A program made the translations under genes and the position numbers. Below are positions 55,101-62,918 of a stretch of 64,000 nucleotides of DNA, in pieces. This DNA comes from RQOF01 sp964461135 (GTDB lineage: Bacteria > Calditrichota > Calditrichia > RBG-13-44-9). Below the pieces are notes generated by a model that worked only from the letters and a program-made list of their open reading frames with translations, was not told where the DNA came from and did not search any database. Location of the stretch: assembly GCA_964461135.1 (NCBI GenBank), contig CAYWTB010000005.1, positions 48,287-112,286 on the forward strand, given 5' to 3'. Position 1 is the first letter of the stretch. Each line of letters starts with the position of its first letter.

Positions 55101-57216
55101 CGGTTCTCTGTGGGGGCATCCTTACTTGAAGTATGATATGATTTATCAGTATAATCTCATTGGTGATCCTTACGTTTCCATCGAGAGATCAGATGCTGAT
55201 ATAACCATTTCGGTGGATAATGACCTGCCACTGCCCGATGATACCATCTCGGTGACGGTGCAGGCACCGTTCTCTTCTGCTCAGGGCTACCTGGAACTGG
55301 CGGATGGAAATAATGACATCGTGGTTCGTGAACCCCTTTTCTATACCGGTACTCCCGTCATTCAGGACATACAAATTCCTCCGGATTTTAAAAGAGGTGC
55401 AGGAATCGTACGCGCATACTTAAGCGATAACAGCAGTGATGCCACCGGTTTTAAACAAATCGGGGTGAACTACACCGTTTTTGATTCTGTCATCACTATT
55501 CCGGCTCAGCCCAACGCGGAGGACAGTGTGCGGATTGCCCTGAAAGCCAGAGATGACCTGGGCCTGTCCCAGGTTAAAGTGGTAGCTGTTCTTCCCACCA
55601 GGATTGTTCCTAATGACACATTGCATCTCAGCACCATCGAGACAGATTCTCTGCACTTTATCACCCGGGGTAAGATTCCGCCCACCCGTTCCCTGTCCAC
55701 GGTCTATTATTTCGTTTATGCCACAAATAAACAGGGACAACAGAGCCGCATGAGTTACCGATATGATGTGCAGGAAACCCGTCCCGATCCTTTTCTCTAT
55801 CCGGCAAGTACCCGCCTGGCTGGTCCGGATAAGGTCAATCTGTCGATAACGCTGGGAAATAATGGAATCATTCCGGCAAATAATGTGGAAGTAACAGCCT
55901 ACAACGGCTATTCAAATTACAAAAATAATATTTCTTTTGACAAGCAGCTGGTGTCGGTGGATGGTAAAGACAGTATTTCAGTCTCTCTGAACTTTCCTTT
56001 TTCACTGGACAGTACAGCTTATAAAATTTATACTGAGCTAGATCCCGACCAGAAAAATCCGGATTTTAATCGCCTTAACAATCTGGATAGTTCACGGATT
56101 ACTGTAAATATGTATAATCTGACACCGCAGTTTGGTTCCAGCTATCAAAACACTCACAATGATACCATTTTAATCAATAAAATACATATGTTCTGGCTGG
56201 GTCCCAACAGTATTTCCGTACCATCGGCGGTCCGGCTGGTGATCTCTCCCCTGAGTTCCGATCTGGATCAGAAAAAATTAGTTGCTGTCCCGTTTGCCAA
56301 TGTTTCCATGCCGGAAGTTCTGATGGTGAATAAATTAAATAAATCTGCAGTGTTATCAGCTCCTTTTTACCTGGGGCTGCTGTTGAATAGTGAGTTTCTT
56401 GGAACCAACGGATATTCAGCAGGGGAAGTGAATTTATATCGCTGGGATGAGCGCATGAGAATGTGGCTGCAGCAGACAGCACAGATTGATACCGGTACTG
56501 CGCAAATTATGGCCGGTGTAATGCAGGATGGTATTTATGCTCCTTTCATATCAGGCGATAAACAGCCACCGCAGATAAAGTTGACAATTGACGGTCAGCG
56601 AATAAAGACCAATTCGCTGGTGGCACCGGATCCTACACTGAATATACTGATTGAAGACGAAAGTGGTATCAATATCCATTCTGACCGGCTGCTCATTTCT
56701 ATTGATGATATTCAACTGCCGCCGGATAAAGTTTTTATCCCGGATTCGGTTCAGCAATCCAATGTTCTGGGAATAACGGCCTATCCCGAATTGGATCTGG
56801 GTAAACACAATCTGCTCATAGAAGCGACAGATGTAAATGGTAATACCTCGCGGGAAAATTTTACGCTGCAGGTTAGTAATGAATTTGAACTTCACGTATT
56901 TGGAAATTTTCCGAATCCCTTCACCGATGAGACGGTGTTTTCTTATTTTATTTCCAACACGGGACAGATCATTGATGATCTTGAGATCCGGATTTTCACA
57001 GTCTCCGGGCGTCTGATAAGAGTCATTAAAAATGATCCCAATACCAGTGTACCCGGAAATGATCCCAAATTAGTTGGCTATAACGAACTGGTCTGGAACG
57101 GGCGGGATGAATCCGGTAATGAAGTTGCCAATGGTGTTTATTTCGCTCTGGTAAGGGCGCGCTTTGAAGACAAGGAAAAACAGCAAATTTTAAAAGTGGC
57201 AAAACTGAGAAGATGA
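52198..57216 (+). CDS. porU: PorU-like type IX secretion C25 peptidase (sortase)
   Basis: A 1,672-residue outer-surface protein. PorU removes the C-terminal signal of type IX cargo and attaches the cargo to the cell surface. Signal peptide about 1-19. An N-terminal beta-rich region leads to 'DYLIITHEKFYERALDLAMLRQNRGLNVVTVKVQDIYDEF', the start of a gingipain-like C25 domain. Likely catalytic residues are H851 in 'FLGHGGGG' and C885 in 'SMTCFTGGFD'; 'LNGAGDPYVSI'-type closure is seen as 'NLIGDPYVSIER'. The C-terminal ~90 residues ('FGNFPNPFTDE') form its own sorting domain. P. gingivalis PorU has 1,158 residues, so this form is long. It overlaps the porV-like gene by ATGA. Confidence 0.87.
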   Translation: MRFFFRVLTILFIFSPLWAQPDTFYHIEYQDNQSMVIDFQFPDPEISSFGQKGELSLLTIPGLSYNYEEVKPLLPVFTGSLVVPSGKASWQILNSTQHTLENVNPLIYSSLPSPASSAVPDYAYNSYPAQIFELRDIGLYRDYRLMGLIVYPVQLTSQGAVFYKSFRCKIQFSSPIHSDFSTVPLPEKKLLEKVTLNGSSPVIYSPVSSQTAGAPPEFTRAIPFNQQAKLVVGKKGIYRVAGQDLLDAGIAITEINPQTFRLTNKGNDVAVFISGERDGSFDPEDYIEFFGDRNEKTFIDRYPDVYTDPFSDDNVYWLSWGGLPGIRIVEESGSIANTIPGQYNLARYYPYTVHLEKDTYFARFGYANTGNLSYIRDAWFYDYGIMAVSKKSYPVSIAYPDSTPPARPVYVKMAFAGHSNSQHTLMAWLNNRLIGQINQGWYGEGVKILDNSQNPTITSLDLFHGTNQIEIQLPAAPDSGSDNILFNWADITYDRQYKAVNNYIEFSRPSPADVYYPGINLFQFEITRFTRPDIEIYKKGISKIVNYSLAVEGGSKSPQYKITFQDEIFTDNVEYIAIASDAKLKPKAIIPEKPFNQEYPERTLKDPVNSADYLIITHEKFYERALDLAMLRQNRGLNVVTVKVQDIYDEFNYGIKSPLAIKEFLKYVFYNWDRNHRLKYLLLLGDANYNYKLSGVSNEDLVPTFFYQSTQFGAVATDLPYALVAGNDVLPDIFVGRLPVVTNGELINVMEKIRDHEESPVIGPWRNQCLFISGNDRSTYELPALNYIPKKPAFRAQNQRVIDMLLDKNYSAFKLNTIKNDSLLFDPNFGGTTDLIDYFDNGVGFINFLGHGGGGIWADVQLMNLQDIERLNNKGKYPFITSMTCFTGGFDNPGKPALAQRLLTVPDKGAIGVLASSGLGWVANDYAMLWNVMKNFFRDNITLGEATTLGKIDYFVASQYVLSDTIIPGSLWGHPYLKYDMIYQYNLIGDPYVSIERSDADITISVDNDLPLPDDTISVTVQAPFSSAQGYLELADGNNDIVVREPLFYTGTPVIQDIQIPPDFKRGAGIVRAYLSDNSSDATGFKQIGVNYTVFDSVITIPAQPNAEDSVRIALKARDDLGLSQVKVVAVLPTRIVPNDTLHLSTIETDSLHFITRGKIPPTRSLSTVYYFVYATNKQGQQSRMSYRYDVQETRPDPFLYPASTRLAGPDKVNLSITLGNNGIIPANNVEVTAYNGYSNYKNNISFDKQLVSVDGKDSISVSLNFPFSLDSTAYKIYTELDPDQKNPDFNRLNNLDSSRITVNMYNLTPQFGSSYQNTHNDTILINKIHMFWLGPNSISVPSAVRLVISPLSSDLDQKKLVAVPFANVSMPEVLMVNKLNKSAVLSAPFYLGLLLNSEFLGTNGYSAGEVNLYRWDERMRMWLQQTAQIDTGTAQIMAGVMQDGIYAPFISGDKQPPQIKLTIDGQRIKTNSLVAPDPTLNILIEDESGINIHSDRLLISIDDIQLPPDKVFIPDSVQQSNVLGITAYPELDLGKHNLLIEATDVNGNTSRENFTLQVSNEFELHVFGNFPNPFTDETVFSYFISNTGQIIDDLEIRIFTVSGRLIRVIKNDPNTSVPGNDPKLVGYNELVWNGRDESGNEVANGVYFALVRARFEDKEKQQILKVAKLRR

Positions 57217-58262
57217 AAATATTATCGAAAATAGCCATTGTGTTGACCTTGATACTCCTGCTGAATTCAGCAGCTCCGGCAGAGATACGGTATGCCGGTT
57301 CCTTTCTGGAACTGGGTATTGGTGCACGCGCCATGGGAATGGGCGGAGCATTTGTGTCAGTTGCCGATGATGGATCGGCGTTTTACTGGAATCCTGCAGG
57401 AGCGTCGCTTTTGATTCGGCCTGAATTATTCGGTATGTATTCATCTCTGTTCAAATCGCTGGAAAAACATCATCATGTAGGATTCACAAGGCCCTTATAT
57501 GGAGGTGCTGCGGTATCATTAAACTGGATCAGGCTGAACGTTTCGGATATTCCTGCCTTCCCACAACCGGTGGGAACGTATGCAGAGAGGCGGGCGGAAG
57601 CCAAAGATTTCTTCAGCTGGCAGGAACTGCAGCAAACCGGCCTTGCTCTCACATCCGCCCCTTTTGATTACAGTAATTTTACCAGCGATGCTTTTGTTCT
57701 CACCCTTGCCAGACGGTATAAGGTTGATGTCGATTTCGGATGGCAGTATTTTGTGTTTCCCACAGAAATTCCCCTGGGCCTCAATGTTAAGTTTATCCGC
57801 CAGTCGCTTTTTGGTCAAACCTCCAGCGGCCTGGGTTTTGATGCCGGAGGTATGTTTAAATTCGGACTTGATGATCTTTTTGATGATAACCGGCTGGGAA
57901 AAGTATCTTTTGCACTTGCCGCCAAGGATCTGTTCAATACCAAACTGACCTGGAATACCCAGAACAGGGCATCCGGCAAGATAAAACGAAGCTGGCACCT
58001 GGGTTTATCTTATTTTCAGCCACTCCCCAGAATTAATGGTAAACTTTTATTTGCCTATGCCTTCGAAAAGAAGTACAATTCCATTCATCATTTTGGAATG
58101 GAATATTTTTACCATGAACGTCTGGCGATACGTTTCGGACTGGACGATCAGCAATTTACCGCAGGGGTGGGACTCAAGGTTTCCATATTTAATGTTGATT
58201 ATGCCTATAAAGGACATGAATTGGGTGGAAGTCACCGGGTAAGTGCAGCCATAAGGTTCTGA
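57213..58262 (+). CDS. porV: PorV-like outer-membrane beta-barrel
   Basis: A 349-residue protein with a signal peptide (about 1-23) and the FadL/UPF0164-like start 'FLELGIGARAMGMGGAFVSVADDGSAFYWNPAG', diagnostic of PorV/PorQ-type barrels; about 14 amphipathic strands follow, ending with Phe. In type IX secretion PorV delivers cargo to PorU on the cell surface. The gene starts in an ATGA overlap with the porU-like gene, so the two are translationally coupled. PorV versus a related PorQ cannot be fully separated by eye. Confidence 0.85.
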   Translation: MKILSKIAIVLTLILLLNSAAPAEIRYAGSFLELGIGARAMGMGGAFVSVADDGSAFYWNPAGASLLIRPELFGMYSSLFKSLEKHHHVGFTRPLYGGAAVSLNWIRLNVSDIPAFPQPVGTYAERRAEAKDFFSWQELQQTGLALTSAPFDYSNFTSDAFVLTLARRYKVDVDFGWQYFVFPTEIPLGLNVKFIRQSLFGQTSSGLGFDAGGMFKFGLDDLFDDNRLGKVSFALAAKDLFNTKLTWNTQNRASGKIKRSWHLGLSYFQPLPRINGKLLFAYAFEKKYNSIHHFGMEYFYHERLAIRFGLDDQQFTAGVGLKVSIFNVDYAYKGHELGGSHRVSAAIRF

Positions 58263-58266
58263 AATT

Positions 58267-59025
58267 ATGCAATTAATAAAATACATTTTGTTCATTTTTT
58301 TGAGTGTCACGTTTTTGTTAAACTGTTCCAGTGAAGACGTCAACAGGGTGGAACCCCCCGCCAGGGTGATACTGGTGGCCAAAAGCAGTGATTCCAGTGC
58401 AGTGGAATCGGGCATCGATGCCATCTATCTTGATGAAAGTCCCACAAAAAATGCCATATTTCTGGAGTGGCATCCAAATAGTGAAAACACTCTGGCCGGT
58501 TATTCCATATACCGGAGTGAGTTCTCAGACCGTAATTATGCAGCAATTGGAAAAGTTACCAAAAGCTTTGATGTTATTGACACCACATTTATTGATAAAT
58601 CAGTTTCATTGAACCAAAGATATTATTATTTTATCAGGGCTTATGACGATCTCCAGCAGTATGGCGAGCCATCCGATACCTTATACTATAAGGTGGTGGA
58701 AAATCCCATACTATCGTCACCTGCTGGCCTGATTGGAAATAATTCAACACCCCTGTTCATTTGGGATTTTAATTCTGAATTTGTACCTCATTATTTTGTA
58801 TTCCGGCTGGAGAGGCGTGAAACAGGGGCGTTCGGGAATTGTGGCACTAAACTTTTGGAGATGAGTGTCGATTATGTTCCTCATCAAGAGTGGTCACTTT
58901 TCAGATTGACCGGGAAGGCGTTATTACCAGCTGGAGAATATCGATGGAGGATAGATACCATTGGGACGGAATTTGACAGTGAAGGAGCGGAATCAGCTTG
59001 GTATATTTTTATCATTCAACAATAG
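58267..59025 (+). CDS. Surface lipoprotein with fibronectin type III-like domains
   Basis: A 252-residue protein with a hydrophobic signal ending in a Cys ('FLLNCSSED'); Asn at -1 is uncommon but seen in Bacteroidota lipoproteins. The acidic residues just after Cys fit the export signal for surface-exposed lipoproteins. An Fn3-like domain ('AIFLEWHPNSENTLAGYSIYRSE', 'NQRYYYFIRAYDD') follows, then a second beta domain ('SPAGLIGNNSTPLFIWDF', 'PAGEYRWRIDTIG'). It begins 4 bp after the porV-like stop and probably belongs to the secretion locus. Function is unknown. Confidence 0.7.
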   Translation: MQLIKYILFIFLSVTFLLNCSSEDVNRVEPPARVILVAKSSDSSAVESGIDAIYLDESPTKNAIFLEWHPNSENTLAGYSIYRSEFSDRNYAAIGKVTKSFDVIDTTFIDKSVSLNQRYYYFIRAYDDLQQYGEPSDTLYYKVVENPILSSPAGLIGNNSTPLFIWDFNSEFVPHYFVFRLERRETGAFGNCGTKLLEMSVDYVPHQEWSLFRLTGKALLPAGEYRWRIDTIGTEFDSEGAESAWYIFIIQQ

Positions 59026-59036
59026 TCCGGGTCCGG

Positions 59037-59513
59037 ATGAGACATTTTTTACTTTCGTTTATGATTTTAGGTCTTTTTTATGCTTCAGGAGCAACACAGG
59101 ATTACCGGCTGAATCAGCAATACCAGGGCGGTGACCGGCCTGCTCAATATATTCTGGGAAGCGATAATGTACTTCTCATTACGGTTAATTTATGGGGACA
59201 TGTACTAAAACCGGGAATATACAGTATTCCAAGCTCTTTTGGTCTGATTGATCTGCTGTCCTCCGCCGGCGGTCCTTTAAAGTCAGCCCGCTTAAATGAT
59301 CTGCGGGTCATCCGTAAAAATCAGGAAGTCATCACGGTGAATGTTAAGGAATTTATGAAAACAGGCAACAAGGATTTGCTGGTACCCCTGCAACCGGGAG
59401 ACCTGGTTATCGTTTCAGGCAGTGCCCTGGATATTTTTGCTGCCATTGTGGGAATCGCCAGGGATATTGCAATTGTAGCGAATGTCATCATTCTTGCTCG
59501 TGCGATCAAATAA
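59037..59513 (+). CDS. Exported SLBB/polysaccharide-export-like protein
   Basis: A 158-residue protein with signal peptide (about 1-19, 'FMILGLFYASGATQ') and an SLBB beta-grasp domain ('YILGSDNVLLITVNLWGHVLKPGIYSIPSSFGLIDLLSSAGGP', 'LLVPLQPGDLVIVSG'). A C-terminal hydrophobic helix follows (about 128-156). Wza-type exporters carry such domains after a Poly_export domain, but that domain is missing here, so this is a short derivative. ATG 59037 is preferred to a TTG at 58998 that overlaps the lipoprotein gene. The ribosome-binding site is weak. Confidence 0.7.
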   Translation: MRHFLLSFMILGLFYASGATQDYRLNQQYQGGDRPAQYILGSDNVLLITVNLWGHVLKPGIYSIPSSFGLIDLLSSAGGPLKSARLNDLRVIRKNQEVITVNVKEFMKTGNKDLLVPLQPGDLVIVSGSALDIFAAIVGIARDIAIVANVIILARAIK

Positions 59514-59536
59514 CTGACTTATATGGTTTATTTTTC

Positions 59537-59565
59537 TTGACATAGATATAATAAATTTTTAATTT
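59537..59565 (+). promoter_or_regulatory. Promoter for the outer-membrane protein gene
   Basis: TTGACA at 59537-59542 and TAATTT at 59560-59565 are 17 nt apart, about 30 nt before the ATG of the next gene. It suggests that this gene has its own transcript apart from the secretion locus. Confidence 0.7.
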
Positions 59566-59597
59566 TAGGAAAAATTTTACATTGCGGGAGGACCGGC

Positions 59598-60746
59598 ATG
59601 GCTCAGCATTACAGATTATTTTGGGTATTACTGTTCATTCCTCTGATGGCGATGGCCTTCAATTCCGGCAGATTTGGCAGTCGGGGATATCTTCATGTAC
59701 AGTCCGCAAGTACACTTTACAAAGGAACCCTTGATGCGGGTACCAATTTAAATTTCTTTACAAAAGTGGGCGATTACCTGGGGCAGCAAAAACCTCAAAA
59801 TTTTGCGGCTGTTAACTGGTGGGATGTTCAATTTAATTCGGTGTTCAGTTATGGTATGCTGGACAATTTTGACATGACATTAATGTGGCGTATGTATCAG
59901 GATACCAACCGGGGTGGGGGCAATCTGGATAATGAGTATAATGTTCCGGAGGATATTTTTCTGGATTTTAAAACCGGCTCCTGGGGATTAAATAACAATC
60001 GTTTTAACGTGGGTTTGCTGGGTTCATTAAGAATACCTACCAAGAAGACATACAATTATTTCTTTGAACCCTATACTGCCGGATCGGTTGAATATGGATT
60101 TACCGGGCTCGTCTCATTTTTCAATGACCCTTATTTGCATGACCGTAGTTTCAGTCTTCATTTGAATCTCGGGTGGTATAACCATAATGATGCCGGAAAG
60201 GTATTATTTGAAACCCCGACCAAGGTCTTTAAAGCCAGCGGGAATGCCACTGAATTGCAATATGGTCTTGCCTTCAGTTATCCCACCGAACTGTTTGATC
60301 TCAATCTGGAATGGTGGGGAATCCGGTTCAATAACCGGCCCAATACCATGGCGTACAGCCGGGAAGATTTCATGTACGTAACGCCGTCTGTCCGCTTTAA
60401 ACCCAATCCCTGGTTTAATTTCAATCTGGGTTTGGATGTACGTTTAAGTAAGGACGAAGATACTTCATCACCGTTGTTACCTTCCCCCAAAAGAAACCTG
60501 AATCTCCCCAATTATCCTTCCTGGAGGCTGTACCTGGGAATGACCTTCAGATTGTTGCCGTGGGGTGGCGGGTATGGGAGTGAAAAACCCGGACGGTCCA
60601 AGGTGGATTTCTACGAAAGCCTTTTAAAGGATACCAAACGGTCTGAAAAAATAGAAGAAGAATTGCGCCGTCTGCGAAAAGAAAGGGAACAGGCGGAAAA
60701 GGAACTGGAAGAACTTCGCCAAATGCTGGAAGAAGAAGGGAAATAA
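59598..60746 (+). CDS. Outer-membrane protein of unknown function with C-terminal coiled coil
   Basis: A 382-residue protein I cannot name. It has a signal peptide (about 1-20, 'FWVLLFIPLMAMA'), then alternating strands rich in Tyr, Trp, Phe and Asn ('WWDVQFNSVFSYGMLDNFDMTLMWRMY', 'YGLAFSYPTELFDLNLEWWGIRF', 'NPWFNFNLGLDVRLS'), characteristic of an outer-membrane barrel. The last ~40 residues switch to a strongly charged helix ('EELRRLRKEREQAEKELEELRQ'), predicted as a coiled coil in the periplasm. GGGAGG precedes the ATG and a strong terminator follows. Confidence 0.65.
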   Translation: MAQHYRLFWVLLFIPLMAMAFNSGRFGSRGYLHVQSASTLYKGTLDAGTNLNFFTKVGDYLGQQKPQNFAAVNWWDVQFNSVFSYGMLDNFDMTLMWRMYQDTNRGGGNLDNEYNVPEDIFLDFKTGSWGLNNNRFNVGLLGSLRIPTKKTYNYFFEPYTAGSVEYGFTGLVSFFNDPYLHDRSFSLHLNLGWYNHNDAGKVLFETPTKVFKASGNATELQYGLAFSYPTELFDLNLEWWGIRFNNRPNTMAYSREDFMYVTPSVRFKPNPWFNFNLGLDVRLSKDEDTSSPLLPSPKRNLNLPNYPSWRLYLGMTFRLLPWGGGYGSEKPGRSKVDFYESLLKDTKRSEKIEEELRRLRKEREQAEKELEELRQMLEEEGK

Positions 60747-60772
60747 AATAAGCTGATTAATAAAAATATACG

Positions 60773-60806
60773 GTCCCTCAGGGCAGGCTCTGAGGGACTT
60801 TTTTTT
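60773..60806 (+). terminator. Strong Rho-independent terminator
   Basis: GTCCCTCA pairs with TGAGGGAC around a 10-nt loop, followed by a run of eight T residues. It ends only 8 nt before the cdd start codon, so it may also act on cdd expression. Confidence 0.93.
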
Positions 60807-60814
60807 CTCCGGAT

Positions 60815-61231
60815 ATGAATAAACATAAGAACGAACAGGAAATATTTTCTTTGCTCAGAGATGTACGGGATGCAGCCCTGGCTCTTTATTCCCATTTCCG
60901 CGTGGGTGCGGTGCTGGTGACCAGAAAAGGTACACGGTACACCGGGCATAATATTGAAAGCAGTTCTTATGGATTAACCATATGTGCGGAAAGAGTAGCC
61001 ATCTTTAAAGCTCTCTCAGAAGGAGAGAGGGAATTTGATCGGATTTATATTCTGGCCGAGAATAATGAATATTGCCCGCCCTGTGGAGCCTGCCGCCAGA
61101 TTTTAAATGATTATGCTCCGGGAATTGAAGTGGTGCTGGTGAAAGAAGACGGGCAGAAAAAATCAATTAACATAAGAGCCTTATTGCCGGAGGCCTTCGA
61201 TCAGCAGCAACTCATGAAGAAAAAAAAGTAA
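60815..61231 (+). CDS. cdd: Cytidine deaminase
   Basis: Deaminates cytidine and deoxycytidine in pyrimidine salvage. The 138-residue product is a short, tetrameric-type CDA: zinc site 'ICAERVAIFKAL' (Cys-Ala-Glu) and 'CPPCGACRQIL' (two Cys ligands). 'SHFRVGAVLVT' and 'GHNIESSSYG' form the rest of the fold. The start lies directly after a terminator with no visible Shine-Dalgarno sequence and hardly any room for a promoter, so expression is unexplained. The C terminus is Lys-rich. Confidence 0.93.
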   Translation: MNKHKNEQEIFSLLRDVRDAALALYSHFRVGAVLVTRKGTRYTGHNIESSSYGLTICAERVAIFKALSEGEREFDRIYILAENNEYCPPCGACRQILNDYAPGIEVVLVKEDGQKKSINIRALLPEAFDQQQLMKKKK

Positions 61232-61356
61232 ATGCACCGCTTCTGAGTCCCTTTATTTCTGTTTATTTGAAATTTCTACCGCATTACAGACTATTTATAT
61301 TGACTGAATGGGCATTCCTTTTTATATTCCAAGGAAAAGAACAGGAGTGATCTGGT

Positions 61357-61593
61357 ATGTCAATCAGCGCTTATGCCTTAGTGAGAATCTCGCCAAACAA
61401 GGTGAAAAACGTTGTCCAGGAAGCTGAGAAGATTCCGGGGGTAAAAAACGTTCATCCTGTAACCGGTCCTTATGATGCCATCGTGTTTCTGGAGGCTGCG
61501 GACATGAAGGAACTGGGAAAAGTCGTCTTGGCTGAAATTCACAGTTTAGAGGGAGTTATTGATACCACAACCTGTCTGGTTGTTGAATATTGA
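61357..61593 (+). CDS. Stand-alone Lrp/AsnC ligand-binding (RAM) domain protein
   Basis: A 78-residue protein that matches only the C-terminal effector domain of Lrp/AsnC regulators: 'ISAYALVRISPNKVKNVVQEAEKIPGVKNVHPVTGPYDAIVFLE' and 'LEGVIDTTTCLVVEY'. There is no DNA-binding domain. Such domains bind amino acids and form oligomers, so it may sense an amino acid. AGGAG precedes the ATG by about 11 nt. The next gene is a methionine gamma-lyase-like enzyme on the other strand, which is suggestive only. Confidence 0.85.
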   Translation: MSISAYALVRISPNKVKNVVQEAEKIPGVKNVHPVTGPYDAIVFLEAADMKELGKVVLAEIHSLEGVIDTTTCLVVEY

Positions 61594-61624
61594 CGTAACC
61601 CAATGCTACCTTCTTTACAAACAT

Positions 61625-61666
61625 GCAAGGTATGGTGGTGGATAACCATCATACCTTGCTTTTCTT
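61625..61666. terminator. Terminator after the RAM-domain gene
   Basis: GCAAGGTATGGTGGT pairs with ACCATCATACCTTGC (one bulge) and runs into TTTTCTT. It lies between converging genes; the T-run favours the plus strand. Confidence 0.85.
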
Positions 61667-61721
61667 GGCGGAGTTGAATCAAAGGAAAATCATTAAAATT
61701 TATCTGTTGTTTTTATGATCA

Positions 61722-62918
61722 CTAAATCTTTTTTAAAGCAAGTTTCAGGTCCGTGATGATATCGTAAGGATCTTCCAATCCGACTGACAGCCGGATTAAT
61801 CCTTCTGAAATTCCTACTTCTTTTAACTCTTCCTCACTGTAAGTGGAGTGAGTCATGGAGGCGGGATGTTCGATAAGAGAATCACAATCTCCCAGACTGA
61901 CTGCAAGGGTAATCAAACCTACACTGTTCATTAATTTTTCACCGGCTGACCGGCCTCCCTTCACTTCAAAAGTAATCATACCTCCGAATTTCTTCATCTG
62001 ACGGATAGCCAGTTGGTGCTGGGGATGAGTACTCAGACCCGGATATCGAACCCAGTTGATTTTAGGATGGAGTGAAAGAAATTTTGCGACTTCCAGGGCG
62101 TTTGTGCAATGCCTGTCCATTCTTACCGGAAGCGTCTTAAGCCCTCTAAGTAGCAGCCAGGCGTTCACAGGGCTTATCACGGCTCCCAGATCTCTCAGGA
62201 TCTTGGCCCGCAGGTTAGTAATAAAATCGCGTTTTCCCACCACAATTCCGGCAACGGTATCGCCATGGCCACCAATATATTTAGTGGCGCTATGAATAAC
62301 AATTTCCGCCCCCATTTCTATGGGCCGCTGTAGATAGGGGGTTGCAAAGGTATTATCGATTACCAGCGGTATATTATGCTTTCTGGAAATTTGTGCACAT
62401 CCTTCTATATCGATCAGAGACAGGGTGGGATTAGCCGGACTCTCGATAAAGATGAGCCGGGTGTTATTGTCAATGGCATCTTCCACTTTACTGAGATCCG
62501 TTGCGTTTACTTCCTTCGTTCGGATATTCCACAGCGGTAACGTCTCTTTATACAGATTGTGAGTTCCGCCGTATACCGTATCGGTTGACACCAGATTATC
62601 GCCGCACCGGCACAGGGCCAGTATGATGCCGGAGATAGCACCCATGCCTGAAGAAAAACATAAGGCGGCTTCTCCTCCCTCCAGAACGGCCATTTCCCTT
62701 TCCAATGCAGCCTGGGTTGGATTTCCCAAACGGGTATAAAAATATCCGTCCTCCTCACCAGCGAATAGGGCTGCCCCCTGTTGGGCACTCTTAAAGGCAA
62801 ATGTGGAACTCTGGTAAATAGGAACCGAAACTGCACCTGTCTGGGGATCCACGCCTCCGGAACCATGCACGCACAGGGTGGCAAATTTCGCTTTGGATAA
62901 GTCAAATTTACTCATCAT
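61722..62918 (-). CDS. Methionine gamma-lyase-like Cys/Met PLP enzyme
   Basis: A 398-residue PLP enzyme of the trans-sulfuration family. K213 in 'HSATKYIGGHGD' is the Schiff-base lysine; Tyr116 in 'DTVYGGTH' is kept, but Gly occupies the position of the Cys of the P. putida methionine gamma-lyase, and 'SGMGAISGIILALC' and the C-terminal 'MTHSTYSEEELKEVGISEGLIRLSVGLED' are close to that enzyme. Cystathionine gamma-synthase or O-acetylhomoserine sulfhydrylase activity cannot be excluded. Two ATGs start in tandem (62918 and 62915) behind GAGGG; the second has better spacing. Confidence 0.88.
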   Translation of the reverse strand: MMSKFDLSKAKFATLCVHGSGGVDPQTGAVSVPIYQSSTFAFKSAQQGAALFAGEEDGYFYTRLGNPTQAALEREMAVLEGGEAALCFSSGMGAISGIILALCRCGDNLVSTDTVYGGTHNLYKETLPLWNIRTKEVNATDLSKVEDAIDNNTRLIFIESPANPTLSLIDIEGCAQISRKHNIPLVIDNTFATPYLQRPIEMGAEIVIHSATKYIGGHGDTVAGIVVGKRDFITNLRAKILRDLGAVISPVNAWLLLRGLKTLPVRMDRHCTNALEVAKFLSLHPKINWVRYPGLSTHPQHQLAIRQMKKFGGMITFEVKGGRSAGEKLMNSVGLITLAVSLGDCDSLIEHPASMTHSTYSEEELKEVGISEGLIRLSVGLEDPYDIITDLKLALKKI

